Origin: Qipengyuania gaetbuli
GTDB taxonomy: Bacteria; Pseudomonadota; Alphaproteobacteria; Sphingomonadales; Sphingomonadaceae
Length of the DNA: 64,000 bases
Assembly: GCF_020171365.1 (NCBI RefSeq)
Contig: NZ_JAIUZO010000002.1
Coordinates: 558,001 to 622,000, forward strand
Direction of reading: 5' to 3'
The notes below the pieces were generated by a model. The model did not search any database and was not told the DNA's origin. It saw nothing but the letters and a program-made list of their open reading frames with translations. The translations under genes and the position numbers were made by a program. This document shows positions 9,978 to 19,399 of the stretch, piece by piece (within the stretch, counting starts at the first letter, position 1; every line of letters starts with the position of its first letter).

Positions 9978-11330
9978 ATGACCGATGTGCAAAGCGCCGC
10001 GATCGCGGCACCCGTCCGGAAATCCGACCGCATAGGCTCGCTCGATATCCTGCGCGGAGTCGCCGTTTTCGGCATTCTGTTGATGAACATCTCCGCCTTC
10101 GGCCTCGTCTGGCAGGCCTACGGAAACCCGAATGCCGCAGGCGGTGCCGACGGCATCAATCTGCTGCTCTTCAAGATCATGAACGTCGGCTTCGAGGGCA
10201 CAATGCGTGGCCTGTTCTCGATGCTGTTCGGGGCCGGCATCTTCCTGATGACCGAACGCATGGAGAATGCCGGCGCTGGCCTGACTACGGCGGAAATCCA
10301 CTTCCGCCGGATGACGTGGCTGATGATCTTCGGCTTCATCCACTGGTCGCTGCTGCTGTGGACCGGCGAAATCCTGTTCGCCTATTCGCTATGCGGCCTC
10401 GTCCTCTTCGCATTCCGCAAGATCGCGCCGGGCCGGCAATTCGCGCTCGGCATCGCCGCCCTGCTGGTGGCCGCCTTCATGCTGAACCAGGATTACCACG
10501 AGATCGTCGACCTGTCCGCCGAGGTCGAGGCGACCGAGACACAGGTCGCCTCCGGGCAAAGCATCGCTCCCGAGCAGCAGGCGGTGCTCGACAAGTGGGC
10601 CGAAGAACGTTCGCACGTGATCCCGACCGAGGAAACCAACGCCATGTTCAATGGCTGGCACGAAGGCTCCTACTGGAGTGCGGTCACGGGGATGTGGGAG
10701 TTCAACGTCGACTTCCAGTGGAAGGAACTGCCTTTCTGGCTGTTGTTCGACATGATGCCCTTCATGCTGATCGGCATGGCGCTACTCAAATGGGACGTGC
10801 TCACCGCGGGTCGCGGCACGGGGTTCTACGCCGGGATGGCCATCGCAGGCTACGCCATTGGCATTCCGCTTGGCCTGTACGAATACGGCCTGCTGGCGGC
10901 AGGCGATTTCGGTCCGGTGGCAGGGGCGGAAGCGGGCAGGACCTACCAGTTCAGCAGGCTGGCGATGGTGGCCGGGCACCTCGGCCTGATCCTAACGGTG
11001 GTGAAGCTGGGGCTGATGCGCTGGCTGCAGCAGGGCCTTGCCGCGGCGGGCCAGATGGCACTGACCAACTATATCGGCCAGACGCTGATCTGCACGCTGC
11101 TGTTCTACGGCTTCGGATTCGGCCTCTATGGCGAACTCGAACGCTACCAGCTCTACCTGGTCGTCGCGACAATCGCGGCAGTAGAGATGGTGTTCAGCGT
11201 GATCTGGTTGCGCAGTTTCCGGTTCGGCCCGCTGGAATGGGTCTGGCGCTCTCTGACCTACTGGAAGCCACAACCGATGCAAAAAGGCGGGAGCGGTCCT
11301 GTACCCGGACAGATGCTCGGGGCGACCTGA
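9978..11330 (+). CDS. DUF418 family multi-pass membrane protein
   Basis: From the ATG at 9978, preceded by AGGGGAG, this is a 450-residue integral membrane protein. The N-terminal SLDILRGVAVFGILLMNI is the hallmark of the DUF418 and acyltransferase-3-like families, and the C-terminal MALTNYIGQTLICTLLFYG followed by WLRSFRFGPLEWVWRSLTY is the classical DUF418 ending. Eight to ten membrane segments are visible, with a hydrophilic region at about residues 170-220. Function is unknown; the family has been suggested to act in envelope modification or transport. The upstream 160 nt hold no gene I can support. Confidence 0.9.
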   Translation: MTDVQSAAIAAPVRKSDRIGSLDILRGVAVFGILLMNISAFGLVWQAYGNPNAAGGADGINLLLFKIMNVGFEGTMRGLFSMLFGAGIFLMTERMENAGAGLTTAEIHFRRMTWLMIFGFIHWSLLLWTGEILFAYSLCGLVLFAFRKIAPGRQFALGIAALLVAAFMLNQDYHEIVDLSAEVEATETQVASGQSIAPEQQAVLDKWAEERSHVIPTEETNAMFNGWHEGSYWSAVTGMWEFNVDFQWKELPFWLLFDMMPFMLIGMALLKWDVLTAGRGTGFYAGMAIAGYAIGIPLGLYEYGLLAAGDFGPVAGAEAGRTYQFSRLAMVAGHLGLILTVVKLGLMRWLQQGLAAAGQMALTNYIGQTLICTLLFYGFGFGLYGELERYQLYLVVATIAAVEMVFSVIWLRSFRFGPLEWVWRSLTYWKPQPMQKGGSGPVPGQMLGAT

Positions 11331-11334
11331 CCGG

Positions 11335-11661
11335 TCATCGGCTCATGTCGTGGCTCTCTGCGGGGATGATGACGCTCAGGCCATCCATCTCCGCGGTGAG
11401 CACGATCTGGCAGGACAGGCGACTGGTGCGCCGCACGCCGGCGGCGAGGTCGAGCATGTCCTCTTCCTCCTCGCTCGCTTCGGGCAAGCGATCGAACCAT
11501 TCGGAATCGACGACCACGTGGCAGGTCGAACAGGCCATCTGCCCTTCGCAAGTCCCTTCCAGCGGCATCCCGGCCGCTTGAGCCACGCGAAGGAGATTGT
11601 CGCCCGGCTCTGCCTCGGCATCCAGGTGACTGCCATCGGAGGTGGTGAAACGAACCTTCAC
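11335..11661 (-). CDS. 2Fe-2S ferredoxin, adrenodoxin/Isc type
   Basis: This 108-residue ferredoxin has the four cysteine ligands in CEGQMACSTC and RLSCQIVL, the C-x5-C-x2-C...C pattern of vertebrate-type or Isc ferredoxins. It carries electrons for Fe-S cluster assembly or for a cytochrome P450. The start is a GTG at 11661 that overlaps the TGA of the upstream cysteine desulfurase (GTGA), implying translational coupling. That linkage favours a role in Fe-S biogenesis. A longer frame upstream lies entirely within the desulfurase gene and was not used. Confidence 0.92.
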   Translation of the reverse strand: MKVRFTTSDGSHLDAEAEPGDNLLRVAQAAGMPLEGTCEGQMACSTCHVVVDSEWFDRLPEASEEEEDMLDLAAGVRRTSRLSCQIVLTAEMDGLSVIIPAESHDMSR

Positions 11662-12734
11662 AATTCCTGCTCCCGTGCCGCCGAATTGATCGCTTTCGCG
11701 GCCTCCTCGATTTCGTCCATCGTCGTGTAGCGGCCGAAACCAAGCCGGATGGAGCTTTTCGCCTGCGCTTTCGACAGGCCGATCGCCTCGAGCACATGGC
11801 TCGTGCGACCCGATCCGCTGGCGCATGCGCTTCCGGCCGAGAACATGACCTCGCGGCAGTCGCTCATCAGGCGGTTCACGTCGAGCCCGTCACGGCGGAT
11901 ATTCAGATTGCCGTGCCAGCGCGCCTCCGCGCTGCCGTTGAGCTCCCAACCGTCGAACAGTTCGAGCGCCCGCTTCCAGAGCTTTTCGACGTGATCGCGA
12001 TCCTGTTCGAGTCGGTCCTTCGCTTCCGCCGCCGCCGCGCCCATGCCCGCGATCAGCGCGGGGCTGAGCGTGCCCGACCGGATGCCGAATTCCTGCCCGC
12101 CGCCGGTTTGCACCTCGTCGAGATCGAGCCCCTCGCGCACCCACAAGGCGCCGACACCCTTAGGGCCGTGGAACTTGTGCGCGCTGATCGCGATCATGTC
12201 CGCACCGGTCACCTCGATCTTGCCGTAGGCTTGCACTGCGTCGCAAAGATAGAGCGCTTTGTTCTCTTTCGCCTTGCGGTGCCATTCGAGCGTGGGCTGG
12301 ATCGTGCCGATCTCGTTATTGACCTGCATGACGCAGACGAGCCGCGTATCGGCGGGCAGGTCCTGCTTCGTATTGCACTGGCCGTCGGCGGCCACGTTGA
12401 GGACATGGCGCTTGCCCGCGTCCTGCGCGGTATCGAGGACGGCCGCGTGTTCGATGGCGGATACCGAGACCGTGCCGCCCTTTCCGCTGCCCCGGATGGC
12501 GAGGTTGATCGCTTCCGTCGCGCCGGAAGTGAAGACGACCTTGCCGCCTGCCGGAAACAGCGCGGCGACCTGCTCGCGCGCCAGTTCGATGGCGGCTTTC
12601 GCCTGCCGTCCCATGCGGTGCGGGGAATGCGGATTGCCGAAGCCGGTGCCGCCCGGCCCGTCGAGCCAGCGCAACATGGCATCGCGCGCTTCGGGGGCAA
12701 GCGGGGTCGTAGCCTGGTAGTCGAGGTAGATCAT
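11658..12734 (-). CDS. Cysteine desulfurase (IscS/NifS-like), second of a tandem pair
   Basis: This 358-residue PLP enzyme converts cysteine to alanine and enzyme-bound persulfide. It begins MIYLDYQATTPL, has the GATEAINLAI turn, the PLP lysine in AISAHKFHGPKG around residue 190, and the persulfide-forming Cys in FSAGSACASGSG near residue 310. Its ATG overlaps the stop of the upstream paralogue (ATGA), and its stop overlaps the ferredoxin start. The three genes therefore form one tight unit for sulfur mobilisation. Which acceptor (Fe-S scaffold, tRNA thiolation) each desulfurase serves is not visible. Confidence 0.93.
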   Translation of the reverse strand: MIYLDYQATTPLAPEARDAMLRWLDGPGGTGFGNPHSPHRMGRQAKAAIELAREQVAALFPAGGKVVFTSGATEAINLAIRGSGKGGTVSVSAIEHAAVLDTAQDAGKRHVLNVAADGQCNTKQDLPADTRLVCVMQVNNEIGTIQPTLEWHRKAKENKALYLCDAVQAYGKIEVTGADMIAISAHKFHGPKGVGALWVREGLDLDEVQTGGGQEFGIRSGTLSPALIAGMGAAAAEAKDRLEQDRDHVEKLWKRALELFDGWELNGSAEARWHGNLNIRRDGLDVNRLMSDCREVMFSAGSACASGSGRTSHVLEAIGLSKAQAKSSIRLGFGRYTTMDEIEEAAKAINSAAREQEL

Positions 12735-13789
12735 GCCTTCGCCAACTCAAGCCATACCTCGCAGAAGCGTTCCACTTCCTCTGCTGTCGTGTTCCAGCCG
12801 AAGCTGGCGCGGATGGTGCGGTCGGCGACCTCGGGTTCGACCTGCATCGCCTGCAGGACGTGGCTAGTCTTCATAGTTCCGCTCGAACAGGCGCTGCCTT
12901 GCGAGACCGAGAGGCCCGCCATGTCGAACCGCATGACCTGCGCGCTGCCGCTCATCTTCGGCATGGCGATAGCGCGGATGTAGGCCGTGGGGCCGGAGAG
13001 CCGGTCCGACAACCATGTCCCGCCGAGTTCGCGGCATTCCTGTGCAAGCTGGTCGAGTGGCTCGAAGATCGCGGGATCGAGGTACGGGTCGCCACATGCC
13101 TCCAGCGCCGTCGCCATGCCCAGCGCGCCAGGCAGGTTCTCGGTGCCGCGACGATAGCCGCGCTCCTGCCCGCCTGCAGGTTCGAGCATGGCGAAATCCT
13201 TCACCAGCAGCGCGCCGACCCCGATAGGGCCGCCGAACTTGTGAGCGGAGATGATTGCCATGTCGCAGGGCGGCAACGGCATCTTGCCCGCACTCTGAGC
13301 GCAGTCCGCCAGCAGCAATCCGCCTGCCTCGTGGACGATACCGGCGATAGCGGCGAGGTCCTGCCGGTTGCCCGTTTCGGAATTGACCTGCTGCACTGCC
13401 ACCAGCGGGTATTCGCGCTGGACCGCCTCGGCCAGAATCTCGAGATCGAGCGCACCGTTTGCCTTCACGGGCAAGCGCTCCGCATCGGACGCCGCTTTGA
13501 GGATGGCGTCATGCTCGACTGCCGACACCAGTCTCGCGCCCGCCTTGGCATGGCCCAATGCCAGCGCCGCCGCCTCGCTCGCACCGGAGGTGAAGATCAC
13601 CTCGCCCTCCCAGTCGAGCGCGCGTTTCACCCGCTCGCGCGCATCCTCCAGCGCCGCCCTCGCCTTGCGCCCCTCGGCATGCGGGCTGCTGGGATTGGCC
13701 CAGAGCGCAAAGCCTTCTTCCAGCGCCGCCCGCGCTTCGGGGCGCAGGGGCGTGGTGGCGGCATGATCGAGGTAGATGCGTTCCGGAAT
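12731..13789 (-). CDS. Cysteine desulfurase (NifS/IscS-like), first of a tandem pair; start codon unclear
   Basis: This is a complete PLP-dependent desulfurase: PERIYLDHAATTPLRPEAR at the N-terminus, TSGASEAAALALG, the PLP lysine in AIISAHKFGGPIG, and the persulfide Cys in SQGSACSSGTM. It differs clearly from the downstream paralogue. The family starts within a few residues of ERIYLDHAATT, but no ATG, GTG or TTG lies there. The nearest in-frame candidate is an ATT at 13789, giving 352 residues; the only canonical start is a GTG at 13966 inside the divergent hydrolase gene. I give the ATT start with low certainty. TATATAG-like promoter sequence stands 30-40 nt upstream. Confidence 0.85.
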   Translation of the reverse strand: MPERIYLDHAATTPLRPEARAALEEGFALWANPSSPHAEGRKARAALEDARERVKRALDWEGEVIFTSGASEAAALALGHAKAGARLVSAVEHDAILKAASDAERLPVKANGALDLEILAEAVQREYPLVAVQQVNSETGNRQDLAAIAGIVHEAGGLLLADCAQSAGKMPLPPCDMAIISAHKFGGPIGVGALLVKDFAMLEPAGGQERGYRRGTENLPGALGMATALEACGDPYLDPAIFEPLDQLAQECRELGGTWLSDRLSGPTAYIRAIAMPKMSGSAQVMRFDMAGLSVSQGSACSSGTMKTSHVLQAMQVEPEVADRTIRASFGWNTTAEEVERFCEVWLELAKA

Positions 13790-13905
13790 GGGAGGATGCT
13801 CGAAATTATTGCGATTTGGACGCGAAACCCTATATAGCGCGCAACCTCGCGCAAGCCCCCAAAAGGCCTCGCGACCCGAAAATTTCCGACAGGGTAAACC
13901 TCCCC

Positions 13906-14562
13906 ATGCCGACCGTGATCTTTCCCGGCCCCGAAGGCCGCCTCGAAGGCCGTTTCTCTCCCGCACCGCGTCCGCGCGCGCCCGTGGCGATGATCCTGCA
14001 CCCGCACCCGCAGGGCGGCGGCACGATGAACGAGCAGATCACGCAGCGTCTCTACAAGACCTTCGTCAACCGCGGCTTCGCCACGCTGCGCTTCAATTTC
14101 CGCGGCGTCGGCCGCAGCCAGGGCAGCTTCGACAACGGTATAGGCGAACTGTCCGATGCCGCTGCAGCGCTTGACTGGGTGCAGCAGATCCACCCCGAAG
14201 CGCAGGTGACCTGGATCGCCGGCGTCAGCTTCGGTTCGCTCATCGGCATGCAGCTGCTCATGCGCCGCCCGGAAATCCGCGGCTGGATCAGCATCGGAGC
14301 ACCGGCGAGCATGTACGATTTCTCCTTCCTCGCCCCCTGCCCGGCCAGCGGCATCTTCATCCACGGTGCGCAGGACACGGTCGTCCAGCCGGGTGCGGTG
14401 ACCAAGCTGGTGGAAAAGCTGCGCACGCAGAAGCACATCACCGTGCACCATGAGGAAATCCCGCGCGCCAACCACTTCTTCGAGAACGAGCAGGAAGAGC
14501 TGATGAAGTCGGTCGACAATTATCTCGACTTCCGCCTCGATCCGGCCTGCCCGATCAAGTGA
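13906..14562 (+). CDS. Alpha/beta hydrolase of the dienelactone-hydrolase-like clan
   Basis: This 218-residue hydrolase has AMILHPHPQGGGTMNEQI with the oxyanion-hole His, FNFRGVGRSQG, the nucleophile elbow AGVSFGSL (Ser near residue 110), the acid in IHGAQDTVV and the catalytic His in PRANHFFEN. Such proteins are annotated as serine esterases or putative acetyl-esterases; the substrate is not known. It is divergent from the tandem cysteine desulfurases, an adjacency also seen around suf loci of alphaproteobacteria as far as I recall. A TATATAG stretch at about 13830 may be its -10. Confidence 0.85.
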   Translation: MPTVIFPGPEGRLEGRFSPAPRPRAPVAMILHPHPQGGGTMNEQITQRLYKTFVNRGFATLRFNFRGVGRSQGSFDNGIGELSDAAAALDWVQQIHPEAQVTWIAGVSFGSLIGMQLLMRRPEIRGWISIGAPASMYDFSFLAPCPASGIFIHGAQDTVVQPGAVTKLVEKLRTQKHITVHHEEIPRANHFFENEQEELMKSVDNYLDFRLDPACPIK

Positions 14563-14654
14563 CCTGACCCGCCCGGGCGCGACCCAAGTGCGCTCAGGAT
14601 TGTCTTCCAAATCCTCGTTGCGACGCGCGATTCCGCGCCCTCGACCATGCACGC

Positions 14655-14682
14655 TTGCAATTTTTATGTTATGTTGTAACAT
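14655..14682 (+). promoter_or_regulatory. tonB promoter with overlapping ATGTTGTAACAT dyad
   Basis: TTGCAA (14655-14660) and TAACAT (14677-14682) form a promoter with a 16-nt spacer. The dyad ATGTT-GT-AACAT (14671-14682) covers the -10, and a further ATGTT half-site precedes it at 14666. The core resembles the ATGTTATAACAT type of operator reported for zinc-uptake regulators (Zur) in proteobacteria. Repression by a metal-dependent Fur-family protein is a reasonable guess but is not shown. Confidence 0.4.
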
Positions 14683-14716
14683 TGCCCTATAGAGTCGCAA
14701 TGGAGAGGAAAGGCCT

Positions 14717-15385
14717 ATGGCTTACGCAGACAATCGCAAGGCATCGCCCGCAGGCATGGCCGCCGCAATCGGCGTCCAGGCCGCAATCGGCTTCGCTGTC
14801 ATCACGGGACTGACCGTAACGGCAGGGATTATCGACAAGGAAGAAATGCTGACCGCCATTACGGTCAAGGCAGACCCGCCGCCCCCGGCACCGCCGCCGC
14901 CGGAACCGGACACTCGCACCACGCCCGAGGTCACGTCCTCGCCACCGCTGACCGTGCCCAAGCCCGATATCAGCCTGAGCGATTCAAAACCGCTCTTCCC
15001 GACGACGGACCAGATCCTTCCGCCGGTCCCGATCCCGCAACCGGGCCCGACGAAGCTTGCCCCGCCGGCACCCGTCCCGACCGGCTTCGATCCGGTAGGC
15101 GCGAAACCGCGCAACGATCCGGGCGCATGGCTCAGCGACCGCGACTACAAGCCCAGCTGGGCGCGCCGCGACCTGACCGGGACGGCAACCTTCAAGCTCG
15201 ACATCGCCGCGACCGGCAAGGTCACCGGCTGCCAGGTCACCCGTTCTACTGGGCATTCCGAACTGGACGATGCGACCTGCGTGCTGGTCCAGAAGCGTGC
15301 GAAGTTCGAACCGGCCCGGGGTCGCTCGGGCGAGCCGGTGGCAGGTAGCTATACCGGCTCGGTGCTCTGGCAGCTGCCGGACTGA
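14717..15385 (+). CDS. tonB: TonB family energy-transducing protein
   Basis: This 222-residue protein has a short cytoplasmic start, one membrane segment (residues about 14-38), a proline-rich periplasmic linker beginning PPPPAPPPPEPD, and a C-terminal TonB fold with TGTATFKLDIAATGKVTGC and VLVQKRAKFEPARG. It transmits proton-motive energy from ExbB/ExbD to outer-membrane TonB-dependent receptors. No exbBD lies next to it here. Sphingomonads carry many TonB paralogues, so its partner receptor cannot be named. The upstream dyad suggests metal-dependent control. Confidence 0.88.
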   Translation: MAYADNRKASPAGMAAAIGVQAAIGFAVITGLTVTAGIIDKEEMLTAITVKADPPPPAPPPPEPDTRTTPEVTSSPPLTVPKPDISLSDSKPLFPTTDQILPPVPIPQPGPTKLAPPAPVPTGFDPVGAKPRNDPGAWLSDRDYKPSWARRDLTGTATFKLDIAATGKVTGCQVTRSTGHSELDDATCVLVQKRAKFEPARGRSGEPVAGSYTGSVLWQLPD

Positions 15386-15406
15386 TCCTCCTGCAGGAAA
15401 GCAGCG

Positions 15407-15616
15407 TCAGCGCGTGCCCCGTTCGACCTTGTCGAGCGGGGCTTCGCCGTCGGCGGTAGGCACGGTCCAGATCATCACATTGACCACCGCAATAACCGCC
15501 AGCACCACCATGAGTGCGGCATTTTTCATGTTCCCCGTCCGCTTCCACAGCATGTAGGCCCCGAACAGCAGCAGGGCGGCAGCAAGGACGACGAGCGAAA
15601 GGACGGTGTCGAGCAT
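15407..15616 (-). CDS. Small two-helix membrane protein
   Basis: This 69-residue protein has two predicted membrane helices, residues about 4-22 (VLSLVVLAAALLLFGAYML) and 33-52 (AALMVVLAVIAVVNVMIWTV), joined by a basic loop WKRTGNMKN, and an acidic-basic tail. I do not recognise a named family. The composition and the intact frame between tonB and a divergent DUF885 gene make it a real gene. Starting at the ATG at 15616, it lies 82 nt from the neighbouring divergent start. Confidence 0.65.
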   Translation of the reverse strand: MLDTVLSLVVLAAALLLFGAYMLWKRTGNMKNAALMVVLAVIAVVNVMIWTVPTADGEAPLDKVERGTR

Positions 15617-15698
15617 TTCGCTTTCCTAGCGCGTGCCGCCCCCCGTGCAAGCGAAGGCTTGTTGACTTGCCGCAAGGGCGTCCGCACACACTGGCCGC

Positions 15699-17555
15699 AT
15701 GAACCAGAACAGCTTCGAACTCACCCGTCGCCAGGCCCTTGCCGGACTTGGCGCGACCACCGCCCTTACCCTTGGCGGATGCACGCTCACGCCGCGCCCC
15801 GACGGCATCGCGCAGGCCCGCGTCATCGGCGCCGAGCGCCTGCTAGAAGTCGTTGCCTACAACCTCCTCGAACACGAGCCCGAACGCGCCACGGGACTTG
15901 GCGTCGACACCGGCCGCTATGCGCATCTGCGCGGCAAGATCGAGGACCAGTCCCCCGGCGGCCAGCAGGCGCTTGCCGCCACGCTGAAGCAGGACCTGGA
16001 GCGCGTGCGCGCCTACAGCCGCGACGGGCTCGACAGCACGACGGTAACCAATCTCGATGTGGTGCAGAGCGCCTATGAGCTGGCGACCGACGGCCTTGCC
16101 CTGCCCTATGGCGACACGCCTGTCGGCAGCTGGCGCACCGCCCCTTACGTGGTGATCCAGAACGTGGGCGAATATCTCGCCATGCCGCGCTTCATGCAAT
16201 CGACCCACCAGGTTGAAAATGGCGATGATGCGGATGCCTATATCGAACGGCTCGAAGCTTTTCCGGCCTCGCTCGATGGGGAACTCGCCCGCATCCAGAG
16301 CGCGCGCGCAATGGGCGTGGTGCCGCCCGACTTCCTGCTCGACAAGGCAATCCGCCAGATGGAGCAGACCTTGGCCAGCGCCGGCAAGGGTGAGCTGTTC
16401 GCCGACGATCTGCGCGCCAAGCTGAATGCCAAGGGCATGCCCGAAAGCCACGCGAACCGCGCGCTGACCCTGGAGACGGGCCCGATTGCCGAAGCCCTGT
16501 CGCGCCAGCTGGAAGAGCTGAAAGCCGAACGCCGCGTCGCTACCTCTGCGCCCGGCATCTCGGCACGGCCGCGCGGCGAGGAATTCTACGCCTGGGCGCT
16601 GCGGTCGAGCACGACCACACGGCTCGACCCCGACGAGGTGCACCGTCAGGGCCTCGAAGAACTCGAGGCCCTGCACGCCCGCATGGACCCGATCCTGCGC
16701 AAGATCGGCTATACCGAGGGCAGCGTCGGCGCGCGCATGACCGCCCTGTCCGAAGACCCGCGCTACAAGTTTGCCGATGGCGATGCCGGCCGCGTGCAGA
16801 TCATGGAATTCATCGCCGAGCGGATCGACTGGATCAAGGCGCAGATGCCGCGCGCCTTCAACACGCTGGTCGATCCGAACCTTGAGGTCGTGCGCATCCC
16901 GCCGGCCGAGGAAGTCGGCGCGCCCGGCGCCTATGGCGGAGCGGGTAGCAAGGACGGCAAGATCCCGGGCCGCTTCTGGATCAACCTGAGGTCGACCGAT
17001 TTGCACCGCAAGTACGACCTTGCCGATCTCACCTATCACGAGACGATCCCGGGCCACGTGTGGGAGGGTGAATATTCCAATCGCTTGCCGCTGATCCGCT
17101 CGATCCTCGCCTTCAACCCGTTCAGCGAGGGCTGGGCGCTTTATGGCGAACAGCTGGCGGACGAGCTGGGCGCTTACGAAGGCTTCGAGGTCGGCAAACT
17201 CGGCTACCTCCAGTCACTCGCATTCCGTGCCTGCCGCATGGTCGTCGACACCGGCCTCCACGCCAAGGGGTGGAGCCGCGAACAGGCCAACCGCTTCTTC
17301 GTCGAACGCAACGGCTCCAAGCCCGACGAGGTCCAGAGCGAGGTCGATCGCTATTGCAGCTGGCCGGGCCAGGCGACGGGCTACAAGCTGGGTCACAGCC
17401 GCATCGTCGCCCAGCGCGCGCGGGCACAGGCGGAACTGGGCAGCGCCTACGACCTCAAGGCCTTCAACGACGCTGTGGTCCTGGGCGGCAATGCGCCGAT
17501 GGACGTGATGGAGAAGAATGTCGGCCGCTATATTGCGGCGGCATCGGCACGATAG
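15699..17555 (+). CDS. DUF885 family putative metallo-hydrolase, Tat-exported lipoprotein
   Basis: This 618-residue protein starts with a twin-arginine signal (LTRRQALAGLGATTAL) ending in the lipobox LGGC, so a folded, lipid-anchored exported protein is predicted. The C-terminal half holds the zinc-peptidase-like motif TYHETIPGH (near residue 445) and FSEGWALYGEQLADELG, the pair typical of DUF885 proteins, which are distantly related to M3/M32-like peptidases. SWPGQATGYKLG near the end is also characteristic. Substrate is unknown. It is followed by a hairpin that mainly serves the convergent pckA. Confidence 0.9.
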   Translation: MNQNSFELTRRQALAGLGATTALTLGGCTLTPRPDGIAQARVIGAERLLEVVAYNLLEHEPERATGLGVDTGRYAHLRGKIEDQSPGGQQALAATLKQDLERVRAYSRDGLDSTTVTNLDVVQSAYELATDGLALPYGDTPVGSWRTAPYVVIQNVGEYLAMPRFMQSTHQVENGDDADAYIERLEAFPASLDGELARIQSARAMGVVPPDFLLDKAIRQMEQTLASAGKGELFADDLRAKLNAKGMPESHANRALTLETGPIAEALSRQLEELKAERRVATSAPGISARPRGEEFYAWALRSSTTTRLDPDEVHRQGLEELEALHARMDPILRKIGYTEGSVGARMTALSEDPRYKFADGDAGRVQIMEFIAERIDWIKAQMPRAFNTLVDPNLEVVRIPPAEEVGAPGAYGGAGSKDGKIPGRFWINLRSTDLHRKYDLADLTYHETIPGHVWEGEYSNRLPLIRSILAFNPFSEGWALYGEQLADELGAYEGFEVGKLGYLQSLAFRACRMVVDTGLHAKGWSREQANRFFVERNGSKPDEVQSEVDRYCSWPGQATGYKLGHSRIVAQRARAQAELGSAYDLKAFNDAVVLGGNAPMDVMEKNVGRYIAAASAR

Positions 17556-17562
17556 GGATATG

Positions 17563-17598
17563 AAAAACCCCCGGTCCGCGATTGCTCGCCGCCGGGGG
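17563..17598 (-). terminator. Rho-independent terminator of pckA
   Basis: CCCCCGG (17568-17574) and CCGGGGG (17592-17598) form a stem; on the minus strand it is followed by TTTTT (17567-17563). It lies 28 nt beyond the pckA stop and only 8 nt past the convergent DUF885 stop, so it may also limit read-through from that side. Confidence 0.8.
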
Positions 17599-17625
17599 CT
17601 CTCCTCTCCAAACTCTATGTAGCGG

Positions 17626-19215
17626 TCAGGCGGCCGCAGGTGCCGCGTCGCGCACGCCCTGGTCGACATGGGCTGCGAAGGGCTCGAAATTGTCGACGAA
17701 GAGCTGCACCAGCTTGTGGGCGGTGCGGTCGTATTCGTCCTTGTCCGCCCAGGTCGAACGCGGGTCGAGGATCTGGCTGTCGACGCCCGGAACCGCGATC
17801 GGCACTTCGAAGCCGAAGTTCGGGTCCTTGCGGAATTCCACCTCGTTCAGCGAACCGTCGAGCGCGGCATTGAGCAGCGCACGGGTAGCCTTGATCGGCA
17901 TGCGGTGGCCGGTGCCGTACTTGCCGCCGGTCCAGCCGGTATTGACCAGCCAGCACTGCGCGCCGCCTTCGGCGATGCGCTTCTTGAGCAGATTGCCGTA
18001 GACCGAGGGGTGACGCGGCATGAAGGGCGCGCCGAAACAGGTCGAGAAAGTGGCTTCCGGCTCGGTCACGCCGATTTCGGTGCCTGCGACCTTGGCAGTG
18101 TAGCCCGACAGGAAGTGGTACATCGCCTGGTCCGGCGTGAGGCGCGCGATCGGGGGTAGTACGCCGAAAGCATCGGCGGTCAGCATGATGACATTGGACG
18201 GCGGCGGGCCCATGTTTTCTGCCGAGGTGTTCGGGATCGAGGACAGCGGATAGGCGCCGCGGGTGTTTTCCGCGAGGCTGTTGTCGTCGAGGTCGATCTC
18301 GCCGTTCTCGTCCATCACCACGTTTTCGAGGACCGTGCCCTCCATGCGGGTGGTGGCGTAGATTTCGGGCTCGGCCTCGGGGTTGAGGCGGATCATCTTG
18401 GCATAGCAGCCGCCTTCGAAGTTGAAGACCGCCGTGTCCGACCAGCCATGCTCGTCATCGCCGATCAGCGTGCGGCTGGCGTCGGCCGAGAGCGTCGTCT
18501 TGCCGGTGCCCGACAGGCCGAAGAAGACCGCGCTCTTGCCATCGGGGCCGATGTTGGCCGAGCAGTGCATCGGCATCACGCCCTTGGGCGGCAGCAGGTA
18601 GTTGAGGATGCCGAACACGCTCTTCTTCATTTCGCCGGCATATTTGGTGCCGCCGATGAGGATCAGCTTCTCTTCCAGGTTGACCGCGATCACCGTCTCG
18701 CTGCGGCAGCCGTGGCGCTCGGGATCGGCCTTGAAGCTGGGCAGGTCGATGATCGTGTATTCCGGCACGAACCCGTCGAGTTCGGCTTCGGTCGGACGCA
18801 CCAGCAGGGTGCGGATGAACTGGTTGTGCCAGGCGAGCTCGTTGATGACGCGCACGTTGACGCGGTACTCCGGCTGCGAACCGCCGAACAAATCGGCCAC
18901 GAACAGCTCGCCCTTGTCGGCGACGGCAGCCATGAAGTCCGCCTTGAGAGCGGCGAAATGGTCCGGCTGCATCGAGGCATTGTTGTCCCACCAGACCGTA
19001 TTTTCGGTTTCGGAATTGCGGACGATGAACTTGTCTTTCGCGCTGCGGCCGGTGTGCTTGCCCGTTTCCACCACCAGCGGGCCATGCTTCGCGCGGCGAC
19101 CTTCGCCGCGTTCGAGGGCCGCTGCAGTGAGTTCTTCCGAAGTCAGGTTCGAATGGATCGTGGCAGAAGTCTCGATGCCCTGCGCGGCAAGCGAGTGGGA
19201 AAGCGGAAAGGTCAC
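17626..19215 (-). CDS. pckA: Phosphoenolpyruvate carboxykinase (ATP)
   Basis: This 529-residue enzyme converts oxaloacetate and ATP to PEP, the first committed step of gluconeogenesis. The kinase-1a P-loop [14 protein letters not shown] and the metal site EGGCYAK are present, with [12 protein letters not shown] near the start and [10 protein letters not shown] towards the end. The GTG at 19215 is chosen because GGAG stands 6 nt before it and the length then matches the family; an ATG further up would give an atypical leader. It is divergent from chvI, the regulator known in rhizobia to act next to pckA. A terminator follows. Confidence 0.96.
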   Translation of the reverse strand: MTFPLSHSLAAQGIETSATIHSNLTSEELTAAALERGEGRRAKHGPLVVETGKHTGRSAKDKFIVRNSETENTVWWDNNASMQPDHFAALKADFMAAVADKGELFVADLFGGSQPEYRVNVRVINELAWHNQFIRTLLVRPTEAELDGFVPEYTIIDLPSFKADPERHGCRSETVIAVNLEEKLILIGGTKYAGEMKKSVFGILNYLLPPKGVMPMHCSANIGPDGKSAVFFGLSGTGKTTLSADASRTLIGDDEHGWSDTAVFNFEGGCYAKMIRLNPEAEPEIYATTRMEGTVLENVVMDENGEIDLDDNSLAENTRGAYPLSSIPNTSAENMGPPPSNVIMLTADAFGVLPPIARLTPDQAMYHFLSGYTAKVAGTEIGVTEPEATFSTCFGAPFMPRHPSVYGNLLKKRIAEGGAQCWLVNTGWTGGKYGTGHRMPIKATRALLNAALDGSLNEVEFRKDPNFGFEVPIAVPGVDSQILDPRSTWADKDEYDRTAHKLVQLFVDNFEPFAAHVDQGVRDAAPAAA

Positions 19216-19399
19216 TGAAATCTCCAGCGCTGGTGAGCGTTTCATGTCCGGGAATCGCTGGCGCATACGAATGCGCCGCCCTTGGACCCGCCTTTAGTCC
19301 CGCCTTTCCGCAACGTCAAACCCGCCGACCCCCATTTTCCCTTGGGCCGGGCAGAGCCTGCGTTGTCTTGCAGCGCGAAAAGCGTTACCCGACAGGACG

